Shown: positions 41,298-51,370, counted from the first letter of the stretch. The stretch is 64,000 nt of DNA from Acinetobacter proteolyticus (GCF_000367945.1 NZ_KB849179.1:1741134-1805133); one strand, 5' to 3'. The notes: a model not told the origin generated them from the sequence alone. Made by a program: numbers and translations.

Positions 41298-42512
41298 ATG
41301 AAAAACGCTTATATCATCGATGCCATCCGCACCCCATTTGGTCGTTATGCAGGCGGTCTTGCACCTGTACGTGCTGATGACTTGGGAGCCATTCCGATTC
41401 AGGCCTTGATGCAACGTAACCCAACTGTGGATTGGCAACAGGTAGATGATGTGATCTATGGCTGTGCCAACCAAGCGGGTGAAGACAACCGTAATGTGGG
41501 ACGTATGTCAGCACTATTAGCAGGCTTACCTTATCAAGTGCCAGCCACCACAGTGAACCGTTTGTGTGGTTCATCACTGGATGCGATTGCGATAGCAGCA
41601 CGTGCCATTAAAGCTAATGAAGCTGATTTGATTATTGCAGGTGGCGTAGAAAGCATGAGCCGTGCGCCCTATGTGATGGGTAAATCCGACAGCGCCTTTG
41701 GCCGTAGCCAAAAGATTGAAGACACCACCATGGGCTGGCGTTTCATCAATCCTAAGCTGAAAGAAATGTATGGCGTGGACAGCATGCCGCAAACCGCGGA
41801 AAACGTGGCGGAACAGTTCAATATTAACCGTGCCGATCAGGACCAGTTTGCACTTAACAGCCAACAACGTACTGCAACCGCACAAGCGAATGGCTTCTTT
41901 GCCAATGAAATCGTGCCCGTTAGCATTCCACAGCGTAAAGGTGATGCACTTGTGGTGGATCGTGATGAGCATCCACGTGCATCAACCACTTTGGAAGTCT
42001 TAACCAAACTCAAAGGTGTGGTCAAAGCCGAAGGCACAGTGACAGCAGGTAACGCTTCTGGAATTAATGACGGCGCAGCTGCGGTGTTGATTGCGTCGGA
42101 CGAAGCCGTGGAAAAATACCAACTCAAGCCACGCGCCAAAATCATTGCAGCCACCACAGTTGGGGTTGAACCACGGATTATGGGCTTTGCACCTGCGCCT
42201 GCAATCAAGAAACTGCTGAAACAGGCCAATCTCACGCTAGAACAAATGGATGTGATTGAATTGAATGAAGCTTTTGCAGCACAGGCTTTGGCTGTGACCC
42301 GTGATTTAGGCTTGGCAGATGATGATGCACGGGTTAATCCGAATGGCGGTGCAATTGCCTTGGGTCATCCCTTAGGTGCCTCTGGTGCGCGTCTGGTGAC
42401 AACAGCCTTGAATCAACTTGAACAGATCAAAGGTCAGTACGCCCTGTGTTCGATGTGTATCGGTGTTGGTCAGGGCATTGCATTGATTATTGAACGTATC
42501 GAACAAAATTAA
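41298..42512 (+). CDS. catF: 3-oxoadipyl-CoA thiolase
   Basis: A 404-residue thiolase. The nucleophile is C90 (NRLCGSSLDA), with NEAFAAQ, the His motif GHPLGASGAR and the second Cys in CSMCIGVGQG. It cleaves 3-oxoadipyl-CoA to succinyl-CoA and acetyl-CoA, the last step of the pathway. A pcaF paralogue is expected elsewhere; operon position supports catF. Confidence 0.93.
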   Translation: MKNAYIIDAIRTPFGRYAGGLAPVRADDLGAIPIQALMQRNPTVDWQQVDDVIYGCANQAGEDNRNVGRMSALLAGLPYQVPATTVNRLCGSSLDAIAIAARAIKANEADLIIAGGVESMSRAPYVMGKSDSAFGRSQKIEDTTMGWRFINPKLKEMYGVDSMPQTAENVAEQFNINRADQDQFALNSQQRTATAQANGFFANEIVPVSIPQRKGDALVVDRDEHPRASTTLEVLTKLKGVVKAEGTVTAGNASGINDGAAAVLIASDEAVEKYQLKPRAKIIAATTVGVEPRIMGFAPAPAIKKLLKQANLTLEQMDVIELNEAFAAQALAVTRDLGLADDDARVNPNGGAIALGHPLGASGARLVTTALNQLEQIKGQYALCSMCIGVGQGIALIIERIEQN

Positions 42513-42522
42513 GGAAGACCTC

Positions 42523-43302
42523 ATGCCCACTTTTCAATCCGCCGATGCTCAAATTAATTATCAAACCTTTGGAAATCCGAACTCACCTGCACTGGTGTTT
42601 TCTAACTCTTTAGGCACCAACTATGGCATGTGGCAAAAGCAGTTCAATTATTTTAAAGAACGCTTTTATGTGATTTGTTATGACACACGCGGTCATGGTT
42701 CATCTTCAACACCAACAGGCCCATATACCCTGCAACAACTCGGTGAAGATGTGATTCGCCTACTTGATCATTTAAAGATTGAAAAAGCTAATTTCTGTGG
42801 TATTTCCATGGGTGGATTGACTGGCCAATGGCTAGCGATCCATTCTCCAGAACGTTTTTTGCGGGTGGTTGTGAGTAGTACTGCTGCAAAAATTGGACAG
42901 GAACAAGCATGGCTGGATCGTGCCCAACTGGTTCGAAAGCAAGGTTTAGTTCCAATCGCCACCACAGCAGCTTCACGCTGGTTTACAGATCCCTTTATCC
43001 AAAGTCATCCTGCAATCGTCAATAATCTGTGTAACGACTTAAGTGCTGGCAGCGCAAATGGTTATGCCAATTGTTGTGAGGCTTTGGCTAAAGCGGATGT
43101 CCGTGATCAACTCAAGGACATCCATATTCCAGTTTTGGTGATTGCAGGAACACAAGACCCTGTCACCACAGTGGCAGATGGTCAATTTATGCAACAACAG
43201 ATACCACAGTCGAAACTGGTCGAAATAGAGGCTTCGCATATTTCAAATATTGAGCAAGCCGAAAGCTTCAATCAGATTTTAAAGGACTTTTTGATTGACT
43301 AG
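42523..43302 (+). CDS. catD: 3-oxoadipate enol-lactonase
   Basis: A 259-residue alpha/beta hydrolase with nucleophile Ser in CGISMGGLTGQ and a late His in ASHISNIEQAE. It hydrolyses 3-oxoadipate enol-lactone to 3-oxoadipate. AAGGAAGACCTC before the ATG at 42523 identifies the start; the longer frame from 42490 overlaps catF and lacks such a site. It is the last cat gene. Confidence 0.93.
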   Translation: MPTFQSADAQINYQTFGNPNSPALVFSNSLGTNYGMWQKQFNYFKERFYVICYDTRGHGSSSTPTGPYTLQQLGEDVIRLLDHLKIEKANFCGISMGGLTGQWLAIHSPERFLRVVVSSTAAKIGQEQAWLDRAQLVRKQGLVPIATTAASRWFTDPFIQSHPAIVNNLCNDLSAGSANGYANCCEALAKADVRDQLKDIHIPVLVIAGTQDPVTTVADGQFMQQQIPQSKLVEIEASHISNIEQAESFNQILKDFLID

Positions 43303-43320
43303 CTGATAAAGTCAATCATT

Positions 43321-43350
43321 AAAAAATGGCCTGAAACGGCCATTTTTTTA
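43321..43350. terminator. Bidirectional terminator between catD and the amine-oxidation operon
   Basis: AAAAAATGGCC and GGCCATTTTTT form a perfect 11-bp stem around TGAAAC. It closes the convergent cat (+) and tynA (-) operons. Confidence 0.92.
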
Positions 43351-43364
43351 TGTTCTTCATAAAG

Positions 43365-44849
43365 TTAGTATCGAATCATCACTGATTTAAGCTCCGTATA
43401 ATCTTCGATAAATGCATCAGAAAATTCACGACCTAGTCCTGATGCCTTGACACCGCCAAAAGGAACAGAAGGATCAAGAAAGGTATGCATATTGACCCAA
43501 ACTGAGCCTGCTTCAATTTGCGGGATCAGCCGCAATGCTTTAGCAAGATCATTGGTCCAAATACTGGCTGTCAAACCAAAACGAGAGTGATTCATCATCC
43601 GAATGAGTTCGTCATCACTTTCAAATGGAATAACATCCACCACTGGACCAAAGGTTTCCTCAATAAATAAGGGATCATCAATCCCCTGCACTTTGAGTAG
43701 CGTTGGTTCAACAAAATAACCCGTTCCCTGAATGACTTGACCACCACAAATCACTTGATCATTTTGATTGGCAATATCGAGATAATGCTTGACCTTTTCA
43801 AAGTGTGGTTGATTGGAAAGTGGTCCAAACATGCTAGATTCATCTAAAGGTGAACCAATTTTTATCTGTTGAATTGCTCCTGTTACCTTTTCTACAAACT
43901 CATCATATTTGGACTGATGCACAAAGAAACGCTCTGGTGCTGCACAGACCTGCCCCTGATGGACGAAGGTTGCCTGTAACAAGGTTGGTAGGATTTCATC
44001 CAGATTGGCATCCGCTAAAATGGCTGCGGCATTTTTTCCACCTAGCTCCAGACTGACCCGAGTAAGATCATTCTTCATCGCTTGTTGACCAATCGCAATG
44101 CCTGTAGGAACCGAACCCGTAAACGAGACTTTTTTAATATGATTGGCATTTATTAAATATTGACCTGTTTCCCCTGTTCCCGTTACCACATTGATTACAC
44201 CTGCGGGAATCCCCGCTTCAATTGCAAGTTCAGCCAAACGTAATAATGACAGGGTCGTAAATTCACTCGGTTTCAGTACAATAGTGCAACCTGTAGTCAA
44301 AGCCGAACCAATCTTCCAACATCCGATCATTAAAGAAAAATTCCATGGCACAATCCCGGCCACCACGCCAACAGGTTGACGTATGCTATAGGCAGTATAT
44401 TTTTCGCCATTCATGGATGGAAGAGAGGGTTGCATGGTTTGACCATGGATTTTAGTGGCCCATCCTGCAAAGTATCTTAAAAATACAGCAGTTTGTGCGA
44501 CTTCCAGATGTCGAGCCAGATGAATCAGTTTACCCGTGGTGAGTGTTTCAAGTTGAGCTAATTCCTCAGCATGCAGCTCGACCAAATCGGCTAATTTATT
44601 CAGTTTTTGCCCACGTTCGTAGGGCGATGTATTGGCCCACGCATTTAGAAAAGCATCATGGGCACTATGCACTGCTGCATCCACATCCTGTTGATTACCA
44701 ACTGCAATACTTGAAACAACCTGTTCCGTTGCAGGATTAATCAATTCAATTCGACGACGGTCTACCTCTAAATGTTGGCCATGAATAAAATGACCATGTT
44801 GGCGCTGTAAAAAAGTTTCAACGCTCGCTAAAATTTGTACTTCACTCAT
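43365..44849 (-). CDS. NAD-dependent aldehyde dehydrogenase
   Basis: A 494-residue aldehyde dehydrogenase with catalytic Cys in HQGQVCAAPERF, Glu in SLELGGKNAAAI and the NAD-site VVAGIVPWNFSLM. The frame can be extended upstream, but AGAGGACAATAAG before the ATG at 44849 (MSEVQIL) fixes the start. It is the last gene of the operon headed by the amine oxidase and should oxidise the aldehyde produced, for example phenylacetaldehyde or indole-3-acetaldehyde, to the acid. The precise substrate is inference. Confidence 0.88.
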   Translation of the reverse strand: MSEVQILASVETFLQRQHGHFIHGQHLEVDRRRIELINPATEQVVSSIAVGNQQDVDAAVHSAHDAFLNAWANTSPYERGQKLNKLADLVELHAEELAQLETLTTGKLIHLARHLEVAQTAVFLRYFAGWATKIHGQTMQPSLPSMNGEKYTAYSIRQPVGVVAGIVPWNFSLMIGCWKIGSALTTGCTIVLKPSEFTTLSLLRLAELAIEAGIPAGVINVVTGTGETGQYLINANHIKKVSFTGSVPTGIAIGQQAMKNDLTRVSLELGGKNAAAILADANLDEILPTLLQATFVHQGQVCAAPERFFVHQSKYDEFVEKVTGAIQQIKIGSPLDESSMFGPLSNQPHFEKVKHYLDIANQNDQVICGGQVIQGTGYFVEPTLLKVQGIDDPLFIEETFGPVVDVIPFESDDELIRMMNHSRFGLTASIWTNDLAKALRLIPQIEAGSVWVNMHTFLDPSVPFGGVKASGLGREFSDAFIEDYTELKSVMIRY

Positions 44850-44913
44850 CTTATTGTCCTCTGTTCTATTTGGAAAGATTGCTGATTTAGGCCTTACCCA
44901 ATCCATATTCAGT

Positions 44914-46515
44914 TCAGTGATTGAGAATAAAATCGGCACCACGTTCACCAATCATGATCGCAATGGCGTTGGTATTTCCGCTTGGAACTTGCGGGCAAAT
45001 GGAACAATCAATCACACGTAAATTTTGGAAACCATGGACTTTAAGCGTCTGGTCTGTGACTGAATCTTTTGCCGAATTGCCCATTTTGCAGCTGCCCGCT
45101 GGGTGATAAACCGTTTTAATGTTCTGCCGCATCCATGTATCAATGGCTTCAATATTGTCAGGATCGAGATTTGCAGGTTCAATGACCTCTTTTACAATCG
45201 CTTTTAAAGCGGGTTGCTGTAATAAACGTAGTCCAGCCTGCACCGCACGAATATTGGCATCAATATCCTCTTGATGACCTAAATAGTTGGGATCAATAAT
45301 CGGTAATGCATTCGGGTCTTTACTGCTTAATCGTAAAGTTCCTCGAGCTTTTGGCTGTATATGACCAACTTTAATGGTCAGCCCATGTGCTTGTGCCGTG
45401 CCTTTTTCACCAGGGGTATTATCAAAATTATCCAGCACGGGTAAAAAATGAAACTGTACATCTGGTCGACCGTTGTGATTGGTATCGATAAACCCACCAC
45501 CCTCTAAAATATTTGAGGTCAATAGGCCTGAGCGGGTAAAACGCCATTGTAAAAAATGCCGCACCGCTTTTAAGCCCTGATCTTCCCCAAGTAAACTGTT
45601 TTGAGTCGTTACTGTTGCATTGACCGACGTATGCAAATGGTCGTGAAAATTTTCACCCACAGGTAAATCACGAACGCATTTGATTCCAAGTTCATCTAGA
45701 TGCTGTTTTGGACCAATCCCTGAAAGTAATAAAACTTTTGGGCTACCAATTGCACCTGCACTCACAATCACTTCTCGACCTGCAGCAACCGTCACGGTTG
45801 GTTTGCCAGCGATGCTGAATGTCACGCCTGTTGCTTGATTACCTTGAGTTTCAATTTTATGCACCAGTGCATCGGTAATGACGGTGAGATCTGGATGATG
45901 CTCAACTGATTTTAAATAGGTTTTTGAGGTACTGGCTCTTTCACCCTTTTGTGTTGTCGTCTGATAAAACCCAACACCGGCCTGGTCCCAACCATTGATA
46001 TCATTGACATAGTTCATCCCCATTTGCTGACCTGCTTTAATACAAGCAAGGGTTAAAGGATGACGATAGCGATTTTCACTGACAGGTAAAATGCCATCCT
46101 GTCCATGATATTCGCCAGCAAGGCTTTCATTTTTTTCTGCTTTTTTAAAGAATGGCAGCACATCTTGGTAAGACCAATTGCTGCATCCCCATTCCGATGC
46201 CCATAAATCATAATCCTGACGCTGTCCACGGCAGTACACCATACCATTGACTGAACTGCCACCGCCCAAGACTTTGCCTTGTGCAAGGATCATTTCACGG
46301 TGATTACAGTGTTGTTGTGGAACCGTCATATACGGCCACGATTTCTGTTGAAAGACTTTGATCACTGTCGCAGGAATGGTATGAAACAGACTGCTATCTT
46401 TCGTCCCCGCTTCTAGAACCAGTACTCGTCCTGCATTGGCTTGTAATAAACGTGCTGCAACCACACAGCCTGCTGAACCAGCCCCAACAATGATATAGTC
46501 ATATCGTTTATCCAT
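44914..46515 (-). CDS. GMC-family FAD-dependent alcohol dehydrogenase
   Basis: A 533-residue glucose-methanol-choline oxidoreductase. The FAD motif [15 protein letters not shown] is at the N-terminus, with the GMC signature GKVLGGGSSVNGMVYCRG at about residues 80-97 and the C-terminal YHPAGSCKMG. It oxidises a primary alcohol to an aldehyde. Between the barrel protein and the aldehyde dehydrogenase it would let the pathway take aromatic alcohols (such as phenylethanol or tryptophol) as well as amines (inference). A choline dehydrogenase role is less likely because bet-type neighbours are absent. Confidence 0.87.
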   Translation of the reverse strand: MDKRYDYIIVGAGSAGCVVAARLLQANAGRVLVLEAGTKDSSLFHTIPATVIKVFQQKSWPYMTVPQQHCNHREMILAQGKVLGGGSSVNGMVYCRGQRQDYDLWASEWGCSNWSYQDVLPFFKKAEKNESLAGEYHGQDGILPVSENRYRHPLTLACIKAGQQMGMNYVNDINGWDQAGVGFYQTTTQKGERASTSKTYLKSVEHHPDLTVITDALVHKIETQGNQATGVTFSIAGKPTVTVAAGREVIVSAGAIGSPKVLLLSGIGPKQHLDELGIKCVRDLPVGENFHDHLHTSVNATVTTQNSLLGEDQGLKAVRHFLQWRFTRSGLLTSNILEGGGFIDTNHNGRPDVQFHFLPVLDNFDNTPGEKGTAQAHGLTIKVGHIQPKARGTLRLSSKDPNALPIIDPNYLGHQEDIDANIRAVQAGLRLLQQPALKAIVKEVIEPANLDPDNIEAIDTWMRQNIKTVYHPAGSCKMGNSAKDSVTDQTLKVHGFQNLRVIDCSICPQVPSGNTNAIAIMIGERGADFILNH

Positions 46516-46571
46516 CTGATCTCATCCTCAATTCATTTCTCTGGGTTTTACCAGCGATAACACAAGCTGTT

Positions 46572-47849
46572 TTAATAGATGTATTGCAGAATCAACTGTG
46601 CATACAGGTTGGTTTTGTCATCATAATTTTGCGTGCCACCACTGCGGATATCATGCTTTGGCTGATACAGTCCGATCAGCGGAATAACGGTGAAATTGTT
46701 ATTGACTAACCAAACTGAAAACACATCCAGCTCATGCCCATCGACATTGCCTAAAGACTTATTTACGGTTTGAAACTTATAAGCCAAAGCACCCAGCATA
46801 AAATTTTCTTTTAAATTCATCATGTAAGAGACTTGATGAATATCGGCATTTTTATTGAAGGGTCCCGCGTAGTTTCCGGCGACTTCACCCTGAAACCATG
46901 TTCCAAATCCAACCGTATTGCCGTAAAACATGGGGTCATACTGATCGGAAAAATGGCTGAAACGATAACCTAGTGACGGCGTATATTTTGTAGATAAGAA
47001 GTTATAATTCAGCCCCAGATAGCCTGCATTTTCCGTGCTGTCCTGTTTATCCTGAACTACCCATTCAGACTTCAGTTGCAGTTCAGGCAAGACTTGATAA
47101 TTCAAGCGTAAGGCATAATTCTTAAGGTCCTGACGTCCTGAAATGTGTTCTGCATCTTCAAGGTCCAAAACATTTAAATAAGTAAAACCGATGCCTTTAT
47201 CTTTGAGTTGATAGATCAGATCAGTCACAAACAGTTCTGATGAAAATTGTGCTTTGTTATTCGACTTTAAATATGCCAGTTTTAGCGTTGTATCTTGTTG
47301 CGGTTTATATTGCAGCAGACTGCTAAAATCGAAGCTGCGTCGTGCTGCCAGATAATAGGCCCCTCCTCGATCCAGTGCCCCATCCGCAGGTACTTTACCC
47401 AGATTTAATGCATCACCCGCAATGAAAAATCCATCACCGATCATGATATTTTGCCGACCAATACTGAAATTGTAAGTCGTCAATTCATCTTTATGGGTAC
47501 CATCTTTAAAGCCAATGACCCATTCATTCACGTCAGTTTTACGTTCTTGACCATTACTATTTTGACCAGCATCACCATCTCCCCATGTCGCTGAGCTGAT
47601 CCCACTTAAACTGGCATAGAGCTGATGGTTTTGAAATGTTTGCTGCCCTTTGGCGCCATATTTAAGATGCCCTTCTTGCCAATTGATCCGCTGGTCCTCG
47701 ATGTTTTCACCGCTATAGCCTTTAGCACTGCTAAAAGCACCAAAAGTAGCTTCAAAAATCGGTTTAATTTCAAACTCACCTGCATATGCGGTTGAAAAAC
47801 ATGAGACAAACAACGTCCCTCTCACGACTTGAGAAAGTAAAGTTTTCAT
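46572..47849 (-). CDS. Outer-membrane beta-barrel protein of the amine-oxidation operon
   Basis: A 425-residue precursor with signal peptide (MKTLLSQVVRGTLFVSCFSTAYA). The rest has alternating amphipathic strands and ends with an aromatic residue (AQLILQYIY), a barrel signature. It resembles alginate-export/porin-type barrels, but I cannot place it in a named family with certainty. Position between amine oxidase and GMC genes suggests a channel for the amine, alcohol or product. Confidence 0.72.
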   Translation of the reverse strand: MKTLLSQVVRGTLFVSCFSTAYAGEFEIKPIFEATFGAFSSAKGYSGENIEDQRINWQEGHLKYGAKGQQTFQNHQLYASLSGISSATWGDGDAGQNSNGQERKTDVNEWVIGFKDGTHKDELTTYNFSIGRQNIMIGDGFFIAGDALNLGKVPADGALDRGGAYYLAARRSFDFSSLLQYKPQQDTTLKLAYLKSNNKAQFSSELFVTDLIYQLKDKGIGFTYLNVLDLEDAEHISGRQDLKNYALRLNYQVLPELQLKSEWVVQDKQDSTENAGYLGLNYNFLSTKYTPSLGYRFSHFSDQYDPMFYGNTVGFGTWFQGEVAGNYAGPFNKNADIHQVSYMMNLKENFMLGALAYKFQTVNKSLGNVDGHELDVFSVWLVNNNFTVIPLIGLYQPKHDIRSGGTQNYDDKTNLYAQLILQYIY

Positions 47850-47892
47850 ACAAAATTCCTTTTTTGTCAGCGAACTACTCAGCGCTCAATTT

Positions 47893-47913
47893 TGGGTAAT
47901 CGTAGATTACCCA
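47893..47913 (-). terminator. Hairpin between tynA and the barrel gene
   Basis: TGGGTAATC-GTA-GATTACCCA is a perfect 9-bp stem 20 bases past the tynA stop without a T run. It may stabilise or attenuate the transcript. Confidence 0.4.
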
Positions 47914-47932
47914 TATAACTTGATCTGCGTTG

Positions 47933-50242
47933 TTAGTGATGCTCGTGCTGGGTATGGTCCTGTTCATCACCCAAATTCAACGTCGGGGTGTTGTCGAAGA
48001 AATTCCAAGGTTTGATCAAGGTATAAACCCATTCTGTCGGCATGATTGGCCATTCTTCAGCACGTGCCACATGGGTCGTTCCTGTGGTCATCCACACCAC
48101 AAGGTCTTTATTCTCAATATTTTCATTGTTCTGAATAAATTGACCTAAACCCGTATCATGGGTTGAACGATTCGAATATTTCCCTTCTGGATAGCGTTCA
48201 TCTGGATTGTACTGCGTCACCCAAATTTGTTTATCCATAAAGTTAAGGCGTTTAAATAGCCATTCATCTGGGGCAAAATTGGCCCCCTTCGCTACTGGGT
48301 GAGTTCCGCCCGCAAACGGAATCAATTGGTAAGAAACAGGATTGCCTAGTTTATTTTCCTTATTGAAATTGGTGAGTAAACGAATAGTGGATGGATCAAA
48401 TTTTTCAGCCGCATTTTGCTCATTGCTAATCACTTTACTGTCAATTTGCATCGAACTGGTACGAACACCACCTCGATCATTGGCCTTCACCACAGGGTCC
48501 ATATGCATAAAGCTATTATTTTCTCCATCGACATCCAGATCTAAGCGGAAGTTATAGATGTGTTGATGCGTGGTTCCGACAATATTATGGTCAATCAAAG
48601 TGCCATATTTGGTGTCTTCTTTAGCGGTACTGTCATGCATGGTGCGTGATTTAACGCCTTTCACCGCTTCAATTCCTGTCGCACCCGCATTAATGCCAAT
48701 CACGCCATTTTGGGCAAATACCCAGTCAAACATGTAATCATAATTTCCAACAGTACTAATCCAGCGCACGACAAGTTCACGACGCGCTTCACTGGCATCC
48801 TGATCACCAAAAATTTCTTGATGTTTATACTCAGGTCCTGCATATCGTTCAAAAATGGCAATGGCATTGGGAATAATCTGCGGCTGGCCCTTATAGTCGG
48901 CAATGACCGCATCCAGTAACACCGCATTTTCTGGTGCATCAGTTCCAAGTTGAATGGCTGATGTGAGTGTTCCCATGCCATACTCGCCAGAATCCAGATA
49001 AGATTTGAAGTACCAGCCCATATCTGGGTCACCATACGGAACTACCATACCGCCCAAGTTCCCTTCATACATGACCTTGCGTTTTACCCCTTTATCCTTA
49101 TAGGTGACCGTTGAAAGTTGCAGGCCGACACGTGAGTCGAGCGCGACATGGAAACACCAATTACCCCAATGTACGGTTTGTCCTGTAATGGTAAAGTTCT
49201 TGCCTTCAGGTTCACTAATATTCAGCGGTTTGATTTTTGGTGGCTGGGTATTCTTGGTGGCATAAGGACGGTCTACCATTGGAACAGGAATCATCGCCCC
49301 TTCTTCGATTTTAATAATTTTTTCTTTATCCAGATCCACCACAGCGACCAGATTTTCAATCGGGTGCGCCCAATAGTTACCGTCGCCCGTATCCAGATAA
49401 GACACCACTTTTAAAACATTTAGCTGTTTATCCAAGCCATCTTTGCCACCAAAATAGCCCACCGTTAATGGATTAGTAATCACTTTCTTCACATCGGTGA
49501 TGCCACGTTTACGCAAAGCGTCCTGATATTCTTTGCTGGCCTCAATCACACGCTGTACGGTCTCGAAGTTATCCAGTAACACCATGCCATGCGTATCTTT
49601 CAATACATTCCATTTGCTAACCTGTTGCTTATTCAGGTTCACTTCACCTTCGATCGCCTGATTGCCTTTCAATAAAATGAACGATGCCACCCGATCATCT
49701 TTATATTCTTTATGGTTGATAAAGAAATCCCAGACTTTGGCCTTTTCTGGCTCTTTCAGCTTCAACTCGGCAAAACGCATATTTTTATAGGCATATTTTG
49801 AGCGGTTAATCACATCAAAAGTCTTTTTGATTTCATCTGTATTGAGGCTATTGAGCGGATGAAAGGTATTTTCAACTTTAAAAGTTTGATCTAAACCCGA
49901 CTGAAACACCTCATTGAAAAAGTCTTTCCCAATAACAGGTTTACCTTCTTTAATTAATACTGGAACACTCAGCTTTAAGGGTTTTCCATTCACCAAGACC
50001 TGATCTGAATTGGGTTTGGCTCTGACCACAATAGAACCTTTGGAAATGGTATAGCTATTGGTGAAATCATCTTTGACGACTTTGGCACCCTGCTCACTCA
50101 TGTTTTGATACAGGGGTACCAATTCGGCAGCCTCACCATGCGCATAAGCGGTAGTATGAACACCCCACAAGCCAGCAGCGATGGATAAGTTAAGTGCCAG
50201 TATTTTTTGTATCTCTTTCAATAATCGTTGTTTACGCATCAC
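47933..50242 (-). CDS. tynA: Periplasmic primary-amine oxidase (copper, topaquinone)
   Basis: A 769-residue copper amine oxidase precursor with a signal segment ending near TAYA (about residue 34). The active-site Tyr501 in TVGNYDYMF is the residue converted to topaquinone. Copper ligands include the HQH of THQHIYNF and a late His near GTTHVARAEEW. Length is close to E. coli TynA (757). It oxidises primary amines (phenylethylamine, tyramine, tryptamine and others) to aldehyde, ammonia and H2O2. AAAAAAGGATCAACGTG gives a strong start. It heads a four-gene operon and lies beside an AraC regulator. Confidence 0.92.
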   Translation of the reverse strand: MMRKQRLLKEIQKILALNLSIAAGLWGVHTTAYAHGEAAELVPLYQNMSEQGAKVVKDDFTNSYTISKGSIVVRAKPNSDQVLVNGKPLKLSVPVLIKEGKPVIGKDFFNEVFQSGLDQTFKVENTFHPLNSLNTDEIKKTFDVINRSKYAYKNMRFAELKLKEPEKAKVWDFFINHKEYKDDRVASFILLKGNQAIEGEVNLNKQQVSKWNVLKDTHGMVLLDNFETVQRVIEASKEYQDALRKRGITDVKKVITNPLTVGYFGGKDGLDKQLNVLKVVSYLDTGDGNYWAHPIENLVAVVDLDKEKIIKIEEGAMIPVPMVDRPYATKNTQPPKIKPLNISEPEGKNFTITGQTVHWGNWCFHVALDSRVGLQLSTVTYKDKGVKRKVMYEGNLGGMVVPYGDPDMGWYFKSYLDSGEYGMGTLTSAIQLGTDAPENAVLLDAVIADYKGQPQIIPNAIAIFERYAGPEYKHQEIFGDQDASEARRELVVRWISTVGNYDYMFDWVFAQNGVIGINAGATGIEAVKGVKSRTMHDSTAKEDTKYGTLIDHNIVGTTHQHIYNFRLDLDVDGENNSFMHMDPVVKANDRGGVRTSSMQIDSKVISNEQNAAEKFDPSTIRLLTNFNKENKLGNPVSYQLIPFAGGTHPVAKGANFAPDEWLFKRLNFMDKQIWVTQYNPDERYPEGKYSNRSTHDTGLGQFIQNNENIENKDLVVWMTTGTTHVARAEEWPIMPTEWVYTLIKPWNFFDNTPTLNLGDEQDHTQHEHH

Positions 50243-50270
50243 GTTGATCCTTTTTTCATCTATCCCTGAG

Positions 50271-50287
50271 CGATCTGTATCAGATCG
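50271..50287 (-). promoter_or_regulatory. Inverted repeat in the tynA leader
   Basis: CGATCTG-TAT-CAGATCG is a perfect 7-3-7 inverted repeat 29 bases upstream of the tynA ATG. It may be an operator or a leader hairpin. Confidence 0.35.
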
Positions 50288-50403
50288 TTAAAATGCTCTT
50301 TGCTCTGTGTGCAGCAGCTAAAATCAACGTCATATTTCAAGTCGATTGAAGCGCTTTAATCTTCCCTTATTGGTTTAATTTCAACACAGTTGCATGGGTC
50401 TAG

Positions 50404-50441
50404 CTTGTCCAAGAATGACGCGGAACTTGTCTAAAAATGAC
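50404..50441 (-). promoter_or_regulatory. Tandem AraC-type activator sites upstream of tynA
   Basis: Two direct repeats, CTTGTCCAAGAATGAC and CTTGTCTAAAAATGAC (14 of 16 identical), start 22 bases apart, two helical turns. They lie about 20 bases upstream of a possible TTGAAA -35 (50379-50384). Spaced direct repeats next to the -35 are typical of AraC/XylS activators. Confidence 0.6.
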
Positions 50442-50452
50442 ATCTAAAATGT

Positions 50453-51370
50453 TTAAGCCAACATCGTTTCTCTAAATTCTTTCGGAGAGATGCCATAGGT
50501 TTTTTTGAAGATCTTTGAAAAATGAGCACCATCCCAAAAGCCCCATTTCAGCGCGATTTGAGTGATCGAACTCTGCTTGTTTCTTTTATCCAGCAGATCT
50601 GTTTTAACCTTCTCGAGTCGTTTGATCTGTATGTATTTATTAATCGATAAATTTTCTTGCACAAATAATCGATATAGATGCCGTAACGACACCCCGATAT
50701 GTGCGGCAATCAATTTAGGGGAAAGATCGGGTTTTGTCAGATTTTCAATAATATAGCGCTCGGCTTTTTCCAAAAGATGATTCTGATTATTATTGATGTT
50801 TTTATAATTAATGGTCGGTTTGATTAAGGCAATCAACGCATCTTCAAAGGCATTACCGTCTTCCGATGCATACCAGAGTTTGATATTTTCAGGCGACATA
50901 TTTTTCAGAATATTCTTAAGCAGAAAACCACTCATATTTTGGGTGATTAACTTACCAAAATATTCAGAACTAATATGCTCTTTTAGCAACTTTTCCCGCG
51001 ACAGATGCACTGAAATTTGACTGACTAAACCTTGTGGAAACATCGAAATGGTTTCGACGGGATCGACCAAGACAATATCACCCTCATTTAAGGTCAAAGT
51101 TTCATTTTTATATTGCAGCAACATCTTGCCCGAATTCTGCAAAATCAAAAAACAGAAACGATTATTGACTCGATCAATTTCATCCGCCTTTCGGACAATT
51201 TTATTGGCATTATTTTTAATAAAGGCAATCTCGGTATCACCCAGTAAAAAACATTGCACTTCACCAATAAATAAATTCCGTGTCCCATCAAAATCTGTTT
51301 CAAAATTGCCGCACACATTCTTGATATGATGCGTCCAGGTTAACAGTGCATCACTCACATATTGGTTCAT
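50453..51370 (-). CDS. AraC-family activator, FeaR-like
   Basis: A 305-residue regulator with an N-terminal ligand domain and a C-terminal AraC/XylS double helix-turn-helix (about residues 205-303: LSPKLIAAHIGVSLRHLYRLF and ITQIALKWGFWDGAHFSKIFKKTYGISPKEFRE). Length and position, immediately upstream of the amine oxidase gene, match E. coli FeaR, the activator of tynA and feaB. The tandem repeats in the 210-bp gap are its likely target. Confidence 0.87.
   Translation of the reverse strand: MNQYVSDALLTWTHHIKNVCGNFETDFDGTRNLFIGEVQCFLLGDTEIAFIKNNANKIVRKADEIDRVNNRFCFLILQNSGKMLLQYKNETLTLNEGDIVLVDPVETISMFPQGLVSQISVHLSREKLLKEHISSEYFGKLITQNMSGFLLKNILKNMSPENIKLWYASEDGNAFEDALIALIKPTINYKNINNNQNHLLEKAERYIIENLTKPDLSPKLIAAHIGVSLRHLYRLFVQENLSINKYIQIKRLEKVKTDLLDKRNKQSSITQIALKWGFWDGAHFSKIFKKTYGISPKEFRETMLA

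Noticed and set aside
41574..42235. Two 132-codon minus-strand ORFs opposite catF
   Set aside because: Shadows of a well-conserved thiolase gene; no family resemblance.
50404..50441. Two near-identical 16-bp repeats considered as a minimal CRISPR remnant
   Set aside because: Only two copies, a 6-base gap and no cas genes; activator half-sites explain them better.
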